Part shown: positions 23,098 through 34,246 of the stretch, piece by piece
Numbering within the stretch: the first letter of the stretch is position 1
Layout: every line of letters starts with the position of its first letter
Assembly: GCA_023627715.1 (NCBI GenBank)
Contig: JAMAHW010000046.1
Span: 186,001 to 250,000 of the forward strand
Length of the DNA: 64,000 nucleotides
Origin: Periconia sp. R9002
Lineage: Eukaryota > Ascomycota > Dothideomycetes > Pleosporales > Periconiaceae
Reading direction: 5' to 3'
The notes under the pieces: generated by a model
What the model was told of the DNA's origin: nothing
Database searches by the model: none
The model's input: the letters and a program-made list of their open reading frames with translations, nothing else
Position numbers and translations under genes: made by a program

Positions 23098-23957
23098 ATG
23101 AAGTACTTGACGATACTACCTCTGGCAGCTAGCCTTGCCTCCGCCCAGATGCAGGTTATGAGCGTTGCTGCTGCTGCAGCTTCCGGCCCAGCGACCCACA
23201 CCGTAAGCATTTCACCATGTACATTCACGTCCATTGATCTGGTTACTAACTATCCTAGGTTGCTGTCGGTGGTCTCAAGCCTGTCGCAACCGGAATGGCA
23301 CCCAACCTGGGGTTCTTCCCTGATCAGCTTACTGCAAACGTCGGCGATATGGTTCTCTTCGAGTTCTTTCAGAAGAACCACACTGCCACACAATCAACAT
23401 TTGATCAACCGTGCAAGAAGAAGGAGGGTGGTCTGGACTCGGGTTTCATGCCTAACCCAGATGGCAAGGCCGGCGTAACCTGGAACTTCACCGTTCAAAC
23501 GCCCGATGAGCTCTGTAAGATTCACCGATATACCATTTCTCCATAGCATTTACTAACATACTATGCAGGGTTCTATTGCAAACAGCAGCAAGGCACCCAC
23601 TGTGGTGTAGGAATGGTCCTCTCCGTCAACGCCAAGTTCAGTGGCGACAAGACAATGGCCCAATTCAAGAACATCGCCCTCAAGACGAACGGCACCAACC
23701 TCAAAGACGCCTCTATCCAACAAGTCGGTGCCCAAGCTCAAGCTGTTGCCCAACCCGTCACCGTTGTCGCTGGTAGCGCAGCAGCCACTGGCGCCGCTGC
23801 AGCTGCGGCCAGCGGTGCTGCTCAAGTCGTTGGAGGCTCTGGCGTGGATTCCGTCACCGGACAGACCTGCTCGTGCCAATGCTTGTGCGGCATGAACTCT
23901 TTCCCCGCACAAGCTGCTATCAATAACTTTGGTGGATTCCCCGGTATGATTGGATAG
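23098..23957 (+). CDS. Secreted cupredoxin-domain protein
   Basis: Exons 23098-23202, 23259-23514 and 23569-23957 give 249 aa, phases matching. A signal peptide (MKYLTILPLAASLASAQ) precedes a plastocyanin-like fold. Segments are VAVGGLKPVATGMAPNLGFF, TANVGDMVLFEFFQKNHTAT, QSTFDQPC and WFYCKQQQGTHCGVGMVLSV. The last contains the Cys-x-His-x-Met-like copper-site arrangement (FYC, THC, GM), with the first His in NHTATQS. This matches fungal extracellular cupredoxins (often called extracellular serine-rich proteins). The C-terminal third is Ala/Val/Gly-rich (TVVAGSAAATGAAAAAASG), then a Cys cluster (TCSCQCLCG) and a hydrophobic end. Expected location is outside the cell or at the wall; copper binding is inferred. 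Partner and role are unknown. Confidence 0.85.
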
Positions 23958-24617
23958 AGGGCCATGTAATGTTGGTGGTGATGGTGGTGATGTGGCACGA
24001 ACAGATAAAGAATTCTAATAACTTCTCTCCATGAGCTGTCCTTGTTGGTAGCTCCGTTTCTATGACGAGGGGACTTGGGGTTTCGGGCGATGGCTTCTGG
24101 ACAGCCTTTCCGTACCCTTGTACCGCTTCTTCTTTATCGGTATTGCTGGTGGTTGCTATTTTGGTTTTGAATGAGGGCGTTTCGCATTATACCGCAACCT
24201 GCACTCGCGATAATCCCGCTTGAGCAGCTGTTTTATTATCAAACTTTTTTAAAGGCTTAGAGATGTCAAAGAAGCTCTCTTAGAAATAAAGATTCAAGCT
24301 ATCATTGCACTTGCCTAAGTAGTCCATTCTCAAGATGGTGATGGCCTAATGTTTGCTCATGTTCCTTGATTTCTAGAAAGGTCGCATTGGGAAGTAAGCC
24401 TCACAGCAGGTGGAAATCATAATCGTTGTATTTCTAAGAAAAGCTACCCCAGGGCTAAAGTTAGACCGCAGCACACCTCAGCTCCAAAAATCAAATCCAT
24501 TACCCAACTATTCGCGAGACCGCACTGTTGCACCACTGTTGATGCTTCTATATGCCGAAGGTCAATAGCACGTACAGATCGTTTGCGATTTCTAGGCGAT
24601 CAAAAAAGTCGATCTTT
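23958..24617. other. Intergenic, convergent 3' ends
   Basis: 660 bp between the cupredoxin (+) and SERF-like (-) genes. I see no supported gene. Confidence 0.5.
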
Positions 24618-25068
24618 TTATTTCTTCTTGGTGGCATCGCCTTCGGCCTTGCGTGCTTCAGCTGTACGGACATGTCAGATTGATGTGGTGCATGATGCAC
24701 ATAACCACCTCGGCTTTTCTTCGATGGCGGATGAAGTCGGGTTAACTCACCAGCAGCCTGTTTAGCACGCATGATGGCAGCGGTGTCTTCCTTAGCTCTG
24801 GCAAACTCAGTGCCGCTCATCTGAAAACCAGTCAGATTTATAGTCCTTTCCTTTGTTCGCTAGGTACCGATATCAATAACGTACGCCGTTCTTGGATTTC
24901 TACTCGATTAAATTAGTATTCCTCACTCGGATTCCAGACACCACGGACGAGGGGTGGAGATGAACGGGGTGAGGCAAGAGAAAGGGCCTGCTGATGACAA
25001 CATACCTGGCCAGCCTGCGCCTTGAGGTTCTTTTCGCGGGCCTTTTCGCGCTGGTTGCCACGAGCCAT
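24618..25068 (-). CDS. SERF/4F5-family small protein
   Basis: Four exons on the minus strand, 25006-25068, 24885-24899, 24751-24820 and 24618-24661, give 63 aa. The start MARGNQREKAREKNLKAQAG is the 4F5/SERF signature. A 15-nt micro-exon (KSKNG) joins it to MSGTEFARAKEDTAAIMRAK and the tail EARKAEGDATKKK. Phases agree, and both flanking introns of the micro-exon have good signals (ACTAAT before TAG; GTACGT after it). SERF proteins are short, highly charged and helical; in animals they modify amyloid aggregation and bind nucleic acids. The gene is easily missed because its longest exon is 70 nt. Confidence 0.85.
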
Positions 25069-25530
25069 CTTTGCGTTGGAAAGACCCTTTCTTGTATGTT
25101 TTTGACGTATGCAGAAGTGCTTGCTTGTTGGCTGGAGAGCGGTGTAGTGCTTGAGCAGAACGGTCGGGTGTAGCGGGGGAGGTTCTAGGACGGGCGTGGG
25201 GAAGAAGATTGGGGGTGAGAGTTTGGGCTTGGGAAAGATGCAAGAGGCGGGAGTAAGCGCGATAGAAATAGTGGGCCTGGTCTGTGCCGTGGCTAGAACG
25301 TGGTCGTGGTGGGGCTCGGAACAGTCACGCTAGACTTTCACGATCACTGTTACCTCAACCTCACCCTTCCCTTTCTCCCTGAGTGATTGCCATGGAAAAT
25401 GCGACAATCAGATATTTCACTACTCACGAAAATTGTACACCGAGTACTCTACAACGGGCTGGTTATACGACCCAATAGCATCATAACACGACAACTGCAA
25501 TAGACAGTCAGTCGACCTAGAAAAAACAAA
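25069..25530. other. Intergenic
   Basis: 462 bp holding the SERF-like promoter (G-rich on the plus strand, so C-rich leader on the minus strand) and the ALDH 3' end. No gene seen. Confidence 0.5.
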
Positions 25531-27198
25531 CTACGGTTGTCCTTCAAGCGTGAATGTTCCAGTCTTGGTGATGAGATATTCAGCAACGGCTACGTCTTTG
25601 CCCGATTCCTTGGCGCCATTTCCGGATTCCTTGATGCCGCCGAACGGTGATTCAGCTGCGGATGAGTTGCCTGTTTCCAATGTGAGCCATGTATGCTAAG
25701 ACTGCAGATAGATGATATGTCATACCAGTGTTCAAACCAATCATTCCTGCCTCCAGATTCTCAAATAATCGCCACGTACGGTCGACATTTTTGGTAAAGC
25801 AGTACGAGGCAAGGCCCATGCTCGTATCATTTGCGGCTTTGACTGCTTCTTCCTCCGTTTCGAACTTGATGAAGGTCTGCGTAACATCATAAGAATCAGT
25901 TATATCCGCATCTATGCTGCTCGTCAGGCTTTACTCACACAGACGGGCGCAAAAATCTCCTCTTTATAAATATCCATCTCTGAAGTCACGCCTGTGATCA
26001 CGGTAGGCTCGAAGAAATATCCACCATCCTTGGAGATTTTGTTGCCCCCCATATGAATCGTGGCTCCCTTCGACTTTGCGTCTTCCACCAACGCCAGAGC
26101 TTTATCTATACCGCGAGGTGTTGTTACAGGCCCCATGGTCGTGCTCTTATCGGAGCCATGACCCACGACGATTTTCTTGCTTTCGGCGTTCCAACGCTCC
26201 AAGAACTTGTCAAATATGCCAGCCTGCACATAGATACGATTTGCCGTTATACAAGCTTGACCTGCGTGACGGTACTTCAACGCGAAGATCTGACCTAGTG
26301 CTTGATCTATGTTGGCGTCATCAAAGATTAGGACTGGGCAATTGCCTCCGAGCTCGAGCGTGACCTTTTTGAGATTCTCTGAGCAGATCTTGGCTACTAA
26401 TTTACCCACTCTTGTAGAACCCGTAAAAGACACCTTCTTCACCAGATCGTGTCGACAGAGAGCTTCGCTAAGTTCGGGCGTCTTCTCCAAGTCTGTGGTC
26501 AGCACGTTGAGTGCTCCCTTTGGAAAGCCTGCTTTGTCGGCGAGATACGCTAATGCTAGAATTGTGATGGGCGTCTCCGGGCTCGGTTTGACAATCATGG
26601 TGCACCCCGCTGCTAACGCTGCTCCAGCCTTCCTTAGTATCATCGCGATGGGAAAATTCCATGGGACAAGCGCTGCCGCCACTCCAAGGGGCTGCTTGAT
26701 GGTGAATACTCTTCGGTCAGGAAGTGCAGGTGTGAAGACTGTGCCTTGGATACGCTCAGCCTCTCCCGCAAACCACCAGGTAAAACCAGTCGAGTAGTCA
26801 ATCTCTCCGTAAGCTTCGGCACGTGGTTTTCCCGTCTCGTATACCAGTATCGTAGCAATGTCTTCTTTGTTTTCTCGGATCAAGGAATCCCACTTGAAGA
26901 GCATTTGTGCCCGCGCTCGGGAGCTGATTTTGCGATATCCCAAAAAGCACTCGTGTGAGCTTTTGACGGCCTCGTCTACATCCGATGCATCGTTTGTAGG
27001 ACATTCTATCCATGGTTTCCCTGTCCCAGGGTCTAACGCAGGTCAAACCCTCATCGCTTGCTATCGAGGAATGAACATACCGACTACTTCAAAGGTTTTC
27101 CCTGATTTGGCAGTTTTCCACTCGCCATGGACAAACGACAGGTTATGCAGTAGATCCGGGTTGTTAAGCTTGAACGGAAGCTCATGTTTGCCATCCAT
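25531..27198 (-). CDS. NAD(P)-dependent aldehyde dehydrogenase, succinate-semialdehyde type
   Basis: Exons 27081-27198, 25939-27032, 25726-25876 and 25531-25670 on the minus strand give 500 aa. Key motifs: PWNFPIAMILRKAGAALAAG (cofactor region), FTGSTRVGK, general base Glu266 in LELGGNCP and catalytic Cys300 in HAGQACITANR. The C-terminal SPFGGIKESGNGAKESG is typical. Overall similarity is to succinate-semialdehyde dehydrogenase (Uga2/GabD), which completes the GABA shunt by making succinate. The first in-frame ATG gives MDGKHELPFKLNNPDLLHNL, a normal length; the frame is open further upstream to a TGA but has no ATG, so a short upstream exon cannot be excluded. No mitochondrial presequence is evident. 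It diverges from an SDR gene over 757 bp. Confidence 0.9.
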
Positions 27199-27955
27199 TG
27201 AGATCTTGACCTGGAGATTTTGTGCGGCTGGCGCTCTATCTGCTTGTGATGATCTGAACCCCGAAAAGTTTCGAGTCGGTTGATGGATTACGAAGGGGGT
27301 TGTGGATAATAACTGTAGTTTTATCGTAATGCATCAAGTGTAAGCTCCTCGTTCCGACACTATATTAATACACGGCCAACCCCACTTTGACCCCGATGTT
27401 AGTCCTGACGATCATTCGCCAGCGCCCAAGAGTGGTGGTCCGAAATCTGGAATGGCAATTTTTTACTTGTGCAATTGTGTAATTGTCACCGAAGCTACCA
27501 AATCTATGTCTTTGCGCACGCTCAAAACCTCGGTTCTTCGCGAGCTTTGTATCCCCAACGACGTCAGGTTTCCCCTCTTCCCCCGCATTCCCCCCAAACA
27601 GGCGGCTAACAGCTAATGCTTCTCTTGGTGACTCCTGTACAAAACCGGTCCTACGGTTGGATCACAGAGGGATAAACTAATGTAATAGAGTATCAGATAT
27701 ATATGCAAACGGAATGCTACCTTGTTTCTATTTCCAACATTGAAGTTGATCCAGTATGTAGGCAGGGAATAGGAACGCCAAATCAGTCCATGTACGGTAC
27801 ATAGCGTATGTAGTTCTTAATATTTTCCGATGATCGGTACAGACGGCTCCGATATAAGAGTGGGGAGGTGCGCCCATTACTCTTCTGGACGCCGCGACTC
27901 CTCACTTGCATACCTAAATACTATTTGGTAGCATCAATCTGCACAAGAAGATATC
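27199..27955. other. Divergent promoter region, ALDH (-) and SDR (+)
   Basis: 757 bp, no supported gene. ATATAAGA at 27854-27861 lies about 100 bp before the SDR start and is a possible TATA element. Confidence 0.45.
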
Positions 27956-29112
27956 ATGGGCCGGCTTGATGGAAGAGTAGCTCTTGTGACGGGTCAGGAA
28001 CTGTCTTCATCACCTCAATTGCATTCTGCTGATGGTCAATCTCAACAGGCGCAGGATCAGGCTTCGGAGCGGGCATCTCGCAAGCATTCGCGGCTGAAGG
28101 AGCCAAAGTTCTCGTATGTGATATCAATCAAGAAGGCGGCGAGAAGACGGTACAATCCAATTCATCCAACATGGCATTCTGTAAGATGGATGTCACCAAA
28201 GCAGCGGATTGGAAAATCGCCGTGGACACGGCAATCCACAAGTTCGGAAAGTGCGACATTCTCGTGAACAACGCAGGGACTAGTTACAGGAACAAACCCA
28301 CAGTGGACGTCACCGAGGAAGAATTCCAGAAGACGTTTGACGTCAATGTCAAGGGGGTCTACCTGGGCTGTAATGCATGGGTCCCCCAGGCTATTGAGAA
28401 GAAGGAAGGGGGTGTAAGTTAAACTCTAGGTACAGTGTCGTTTATTATCGAGACGCTACGTGCCGTGGCGTATTAAGACACTAATCATATACTGTAACCA
28501 TCCTAGTTACATTTAACTAACTTCGTATCCGCAAATTATAGGTAATTATCAACATTGCGTCCGTGGGAGCGTCGAGACCGAGGTAATTATAAAAAGAATA
28601 CTTTAAAGTAGGCATCTTTTCTTCTTTTTTTTATTAATTATACTTTTTTTAGGCCTGGCTTGGTGTGGTACAATGCGTCCAAGGGAGCAATCACCAATGT
28701 AAGTCTGTGTGGAATGATGAAAGAGTACCTTTTGTTGGAAACTAACGTGCTTGGAAGGCTACGAAAGGTCTCGCTGCTGAGTATGGCCCTCACGCGATCC
28801 GAGTGAACAGTGTGCGTATGCCTCGATACAAAACATCGTTGATTGATATCAACCCATTATTTCGGGCTCTACTAACTCCACGTCGGTTTATACCATTAGA
28901 TCTGTCCGTTGGTTACCGGCACTGGATTATTCAGCCATTTTACTGGGATGGAGGACACGCCCGAGAACCGCCAAAAGTTCATATTCAATGTCCCCATGGG
29001 TCGCATTGGTGAGATTGACGACGTTGCTTCGACAGCCGTGTTCCTGGCGAGTTCTGATGCTAAATTCATCACCGGCGTGAATCTCGATGTGGACGGTGGC
29101 CGTTGTATCTAA
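27956..29112 (+). CDS. Short-chain dehydrogenase/reductase, FabG/glucose-dehydrogenase-like
   Basis: Six exons, 27956-27992, 28049-28413, 28542-28582, 28653-28698, 28758-28811 and 28900-29112, give 251 aa. The N-terminus [20 protein letters not shown] carries the TGxxxGxG cofactor motif, restored only by splicing intron 1. VCDI suggests NAD preference (Asp after beta-2). Then NNAGTS, the catalytic Ser141 in INIASVGAS, Tyr154 and Lys158 (YNASK), and the C-terminal [19 protein letters not shown]. This is the classical 250-aa SDR family with 3-oxoacyl-ACP reductase or glucose dehydrogenase annotation; substrate unknown. The five introns split the catalytic half into exons of 41-54 nt, so simple ORF calling recovers only fragments. 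Confidence 0.88.
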
Positions 29113-29155
29113 GACTTGTTCGTATTGGATGCGTGAATGATTCTTACACCTGCGA

Positions 29156-30095
29156 TCAATGAGTACATGTATCATATGTATGTATGAGTGAAGTGAAAAT
29201 TATGTTACAGCTGCAACCTCGCAGCACGTGACGGTGAATGAACGTAGGCACTTTGTTCGAAGGTACCCGCAATTCCATGTCTTTGTATGCGAGATATTCT
29301 TCTCCGTAATAATAGTTGGATCTAGCAATATCGCCGGCGCGGGCTCCGAGTGCTGATTGTAATACCACACTAAGCATTTTCGTAATATTGATATTAAAAT
29401 TGATGGTCCCACGCTGTAATGTGTGCTGAAGGTAGCTGCTAACTATCTTCGACATCGTTACGAAGCCCACCTAAACACGCTTGTTCTAGACGCCTTTGAG
29501 TGCGACACTATCCTTGATTATACTATTGTATATAGCGCGTAGGTGAGCAATATCGTGCGGTGTAACGGAAAATTCTTGATATTGGAACTGTCCGTACGCA
29601 GTGATGATCTTCCAGGCGGTTGAGACGAGACGTGCGTTGGGGGCTGGCTTCCCGCGTCCGCACGCTTCCACTTTTGAACTGTCTATAACATTAAAGGTTA
29701 GCTGGTAAAAGAATAAGAAAAGCTGTAGTGGGCAACATATAGAAGGCGCTATGTAAAAACCGGAGTATATTGTCACATTGGAAGGACTTCTGCGGATTGT
29801 TATGACCCAACGTTAACGAGCGATAGGCTTCAAATCTTGTGATCTACATCTGTTGGACATATTCGCTTTGTGGTGATTGCGCAACCATTTCAAGATCCTG
29901 TGTAGACTTTTTGCTAGACACGCGGTCCTGGTGCGCGTTCTGTTCGATGAGGCTTATGAACCTTGAGGTTTTTGCATGAGTTCGATGGCTTGCCGGGAGC
30001 ACTGAGGATGTATCGAAATCTTCGTCAGAAGGGTGGTAGTTGGGATTATATGCCCTTATATAACAACACCCATGTGGACGGACCAGTCTGGTCAC
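29156..30095 (-). pseudogene. Degenerate repeat-family ORF with RIP-type stop codons
   Basis: On the minus strand the translation is coherent but broken by stops. Upstream part (30095 down to ~29700): HRTHAKTSRFISLIEQ and SEYVQQM, then a stop at 29844-29846, then ITRFEAYRSLTLGHNNPQ and DNILRFLH in the same frame. After a likely intron (acceptor near 29682) comes AWKIITAYGQFQYQEFSVTP and HDIAHLRAIYNSIIKD, then stops at 29486-29488 and 29471-29473, then MSKIVSSYLQHTLQRGTINF, MLSVVLQSALGARAGDIARS and NYYYGEEYLAYKDMEL. I recall closely similar ORFs as multicopy, repeat-associated genes in Pleosporales genomes, possibly a recombinase-type (DUF3435-like) mobile-element protein; that label is uncertain. 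All three stops are TAG where Trp (TGG) fits, the expected product of repeat-induced point mutation. No start codon and no intact C-terminus are visible. Confidence 0.6.
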
Positions 30096-30710
30096 CTAGG
30101 ACCACGACCGTCAGTCTCATATGACGCCCTTGGCATTCTTTTCTTGAGTCATTTTGCCATCCAAAGGTGGTCCACCTTTTTTGGTTCTTACTTTTGGATC
30201 TTCGTTACGGGGGTTGGCTAGGTTTGGGAAGGGGTGTCAACCGCACTTCCTACTTTTAAAATACTATTCAATACCCTCTTAACGTAGCTTCCACGCGTGT
30301 TTAACATACGATCTAGATTTTGATTCTTGTCAGACAGCCTTCCCAGGGTGTGCTAAACCCCGTAATGTTGTTTTGGTCGAGGTAGAACCCCTCCGAATTG
30401 TTCAAACAAAAAGTTATAACAACACGAAGATGACAATGACAATGACGGTGATGATGACGATTACGGTACTGTGATGCGGTACGCCACACAACAGCAAAGA
30501 AAAAAACTATCTATCGACACAAACAACAAGTGAACGTACGTGCTATAATTGTGTTCGGCTGTAAGAAAGTCGTCACGTGGTCGTGAAGCCGCGCGCGCTA
30601 GTGCGTTCCGCATGCATATTATCTTCTGCTCCACCTCGAAGCTGTTCGTTCCCCGCCGCTGCACGGTCACTCCCAATCGCACCACCCCCTGCCGAACGGC
30701 AATCTTCAAG
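30096..30710. other. Intergenic, promoter of the NCBP3-like gene
   Basis: 615 bp. Its left part may still belong to the decayed repeat. GATGACAATGACAATGACGG near 30428 is a short imperfect TGACAA repeat, and an E-box lies at 30574. No gene seen. Confidence 0.45.
30574..30579. promoter_or_regulatory. CACGTG E-box upstream of the NCBP3-like gene
   Basis: CACGTG 132-137 bp before the ATG at 30711. Confidence 0.3.
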
Positions 30711-32335
30711 ATGGATATTGACATGGAAATAGATTATGATGCAGGCGCGACGATTGTTACGAGCAATATCCAGCCACCTCAGGTAAAGTTACACGCGCCG
30801 ACCGGCGACCTTTGTTGACGCTCGACTGACCTACCTTCAAGGCTGCTGCCCCAGATAACAGCGAAAAGCCTGTCCCGGCAGCCTATTTCGAGAGCCTTGA
30901 CGAGCAACATGCTGATCCATGGCCCGACCACCTCAATCTCCAAGGTGTGAGCGAATTCGATCCCAACGACCCTCTTTACTACACGATCGAGCACTGCCTC
31001 GAGCCGCGCGTCAAGAACACCCGCTGGGTCAACGACAATTCTGTGAATTTACAGTACTACAGCGCCGATGATGCTGCGGTTGCGCTCAGCGCCCTGACCG
31101 ACCCAGAAGCTGGAGATCCCGCTTTGATTGCACCTCAAACCGGTCGCAAAGCTCGTCCCTACTCAAAGCGGCCTGGTCTTTTACTTTCTATACGACAGGC
31201 AAATTCGAGCGACTCCAAACCAAGGAACGCAGCGAGTCGAAGCCAGTACTATAAGCAGAATCCCGACGTACGAGGTGACCGTAGTGACCGTAGAGATCGA
31301 TCTAGGGAACATCGACGTCGACAACCTCCTCGACGGGATTACCTTGATTACGATGATATGGATACAGAGGAGAGGCCAAGACGCAGGTATGGACTGTTTT
31401 GCATAGACTTTTCTTTTCCAACTTCTGGATGGTGGCTGGTGTGGTGGCAATGCTCCGCCGAAACCATTCCAGAATCCATAGTGGGCTGTTCTGATACTCT
31501 CATGGCTCTTTTTAGTTTGGGATTTGCTAACTTTAAAACAGCGCAAGTGGCGATGATCGCATGCGTGACTTTGATAGTCGTCGAAACCGCCGGAACGGCA
31601 ATTGGGAGAGAGATGACAATCGCGATAGGAATGGGCGGTTGCGCAACGAGGTCGATACCTATCGCCCAGGATCTAGAAGGTCTGTTCTACCCGTTCTCGG
31701 TCGTACTGAGTTTTCTGATACTAAACATCGTCAGTCCCCGCGAATCCCGCTTTGGTCGACTCCGTGGTCGCAGCGCATCTCCCGGTTCAGGCGACGAAGG
31801 CGACGGTCGATATGGGTTCACTGAACAGGGAACAAATACTCGAGCTCGTTACCGCAGCAGGAGCCGAAGCCGTAATCCCAATAACCGTCGTCGACGAGAA
31901 CCAAGCAATGACCGTTGGACACATGATCGAGCTGGATATGATGAAGGCTCTCCTGGACGATGGGCCAAAGATTCGGCTACCTCCTTCTTCGATGCTTCCC
32001 CCAGTATGAGCCATCATCGTAGGTCCGATGCTTTCGATGAGACTGCAAAAGGCTCACTATTGTCACGAATGACAAAAGATGGCAAACCTCTTGCTCCAAA
32101 GACACGCTCTTTAGCAAGTCGCATAACTCGTGACGATGACAACCAAGGCGACTCCTATGGGCGTCTAAAGGATGACTATAGCGACTTTCGCGCAACCGAC
32201 TTCTCAGAACCATCAAAACAGGGACTTGCCAGTCGTATCACCAGGGACAACGGAGGTCACGATGATGGAAATGAGGGAATCAATATTAGAGGCGCTTCTC
32301 AAACCGGATTCTCCATACGTGGCATGGGTTCCTAA
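30711..32335 (+). CDS. NCBP3-like nuclear cap-binding/mRNA export protein
   Basis: Exons 30711-30782, 30842-31386, 31542-31679 and 31735-32335 give 451 aa. The start MDIDMEIDYDAGATIVTSNI leads to a small RNA-binding-like domain: DHLNLQGVSEFDPNDPLYY, then NTRWVNDNSVNLQYYSADDA and AVALSALT. This is the NCBP3 (PF10309) pattern of a loop followed by W-(I/V)-(D/N)-D-x-S. The rest is Arg/Asp/Ser-rich (REHRRRQPPRRD, ARYRSRSRSRN) and ends with repeated LASRITRD-type segments and GFSIRGMGS. Animal NCBP3 joins the cap-binding complex and mRNA export. One open frame happens to run through introns 2 and 3, but the bridged part reads as hydrophobic non-NCBP3 sequence (for example WWLVWWQCS). Intron 3 has TACTAAAC and TCAG signals, and splicing restores the Arg/Asp-rich character. 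Confidence 0.8.
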
Positions 32336-32918
32336 ACTATGGGGACGCCGTCCAGCAATAAGTGCTTTCCCATCAAAACAATTCATGTTTTGCCGAGCCT
32401 GATGCAAACATGGAGACGTCTCATCAGTGAGGTAGCGAAGCGCCCTCAGAAGCGTAAGATATCCAGTTCGGCGTTGGGAAATTGTGTCTTCATAGCATGG
32501 GAAATCAATCCGCATGGCTTGGGCGTTAAGAAGGGGTTTTCTTTCTCGTTTGGCTGGCTGGCTTCTCATTCAGCGCCAATGTTTCACTCGGCTTCTCCTT
32601 TCTTTGTTTATGATCAAGTGCGTGATATACGCGGAGATGGTACATACTTTGGTATACATCTGCCAAAAGTTTTGATCCCAACCACGAGTAAATTCCAAGT
32701 TCCCACATATTCGCCTCCCTGTGAACTACTTAAGGACACTAAAAGGCGAATATGCGATCCATAAACACTAATTCAACCATATGTATGTACGTGATGATTG
32801 CACGTGATGAAGTGCGACCACATGAACTTCCAATAATACGCGCACAACTTTGTTTTTCGCACCAAAACATGCCCCGATTGAACTTCGTATGATTCTACTA
32901 CCACTGTCGATAATAAGC
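32336..32918. other. Intergenic
   Basis: 583 bp between two plus-strand genes. The frame at 32339-32764 has no recognisable features. I see nothing else. Confidence 0.5.
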
Positions 32919-33979
32919 ATGCCAGCTCTCAGATACAAATCAATCACCAAACGAGATTTCGATACACTACTCTCGCGATATCCTTCGATAGTCCCCGACA
33001 AACTTCTTGAGTTGGACCAATTGCGCTACGAATCTATCCCCGCAGCGGCTGCAAAACGCACAGCAGCGCAGCGCGATAATGGCGAAAGTGCGTATTTGAG
33101 AAAGGAGGAGGTCGAGAAGCTTGTAGAATGGAAGTTGTAAGTTTAGTTTTAGTGCCGTATCTCCCGATATTGCTCCTTTGGCAATGTATGCTTCGATTGC
33201 TTGAAAAGGCTGCCTCAGCAACCAGAATCATGTCGAGACCATACAAGCATGTATCAAAACCAACACGATTCGTTTGAAAGAAAAATAATGCCAACCAAGA
33301 ACATCAATACTGATAAAGGATCAAACCTATCAACAGATCTCACGGAACTTTTCGACCAAAGCTGCTCCAACTAGTTCTCGGCAACGAAACCAGTGCTATA
33401 GAGACAGCTACACGCGACGCGTTCCGGACCATGGATCCACAACAAGAGCGGCAGAAAGGAGACGCGTCACTTAAGACCGCCATTCAACAACTGACTTCAT
33501 TACGCGGTATTGGTCCCGCAACAGCCTCTTTGCTGCTTTCCGTCCAATACCCCGATACTATTCCTTTCTTCTCGGACGAGTTGTTCCGCTGGGTGATGTG
33601 GGACGAGAAAGATGACGGTGGCAAAGTGGGTAAATGGAAGAGGAAGATCAAGTATAACGCTAAAGAGTACGACGAGCTGGCCAAAAGAGTTAGCGATGTG
33701 GTGAGCCGGTTGGGGGTTAAAGCCGTTGATTGTGAAAAAGTGGCGTGGGTGTTGGGCAAGGAAGGTATTGATATTGATTCTAACGCTGGTGTCCAGGGTG
33801 GAGAAGGAAAACGCATAGATGCGCTAAGGGAAGAGGAAATCGTGGAAGCCATAAAAGGGGTCGATGGAGTCACAGTCCCAAAGGAGAAAAAGAAGGGCAC
33901 AAAGCGGAAAGCTGTTGAGGGTAACGGTCCTCCGGTAGAAAGCGTAAGACGAAGCACTCGACGCAGGAAAGAAGTCTAG
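32919..33979 (+). CDS. Helix-hairpin-helix protein of unknown function
   Basis: Exons 32919-33136 and 33337-33979, intron 200 nt, give 286 aa. The start chosen is MPALRYKSITKRDFDTLLSR, the last ATG before conserved-looking sequence; two upstream in-frame ATGs would add about 10-23 hydrophobic residues. Around the junction it reads EEVEKLVEWKLSHGTFRPKL, then LQLVLGN. A helix-hairpin-helix of DNA-glycosylase style follows: IQQLTSLRGIGPATASLLLS and PDTIPFFSDELFRWVMWD. The C-terminus is Lys/Arg-rich (KEKKKGTKRK, VRRSTRRRKEV), fitting nuclear localisation. I recall similar proteins as conserved hypotheticals in filamentous fungi. The catalytic Lys/Asp pair of true HhH-GPD glycosylases is not obvious, so DNA binding is likely but enzymatic activity is not shown. 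Confidence 0.8.
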
Positions 33980-34246
33980 TACTCTATTTAAGAATAGTAG
34001 TGCATTAATAGGGCCTTTATATAGGTTGTGGGTAGGGAAACTTGATTCCTACAAGCATTCTTGATCCGTAGAGTTCTCGATTGGTACAATCTGGTGTCCG
34101 TCAAGTCACCACCCTACCTCTCAGCAAGACAAAAAGCTGTAAAATAATGTGGAAGGAAGTGAGACAATTGCCAAAAAAATACGCTGAAACTAAAAAGCAC
34201 ACTGGGTATACTACCAAGCCTTCAAACGCCATAATTGTTGCAGCAC

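Noticed and set aside
14752..23957. Secondary-metabolite or other functional gene cluster
   Set aside because: The genes have unrelated housekeeping roles and no backbone synthase, P450 or cluster regulator is present.
31387..31541. Continuous coding through intron 2 of the NCBP3-like gene
   Set aside because: The frame is open by chance, but its translation is hydrophobic and Trp-rich, unlike both flanks, and clear GT-AG and branch-point signals exist.
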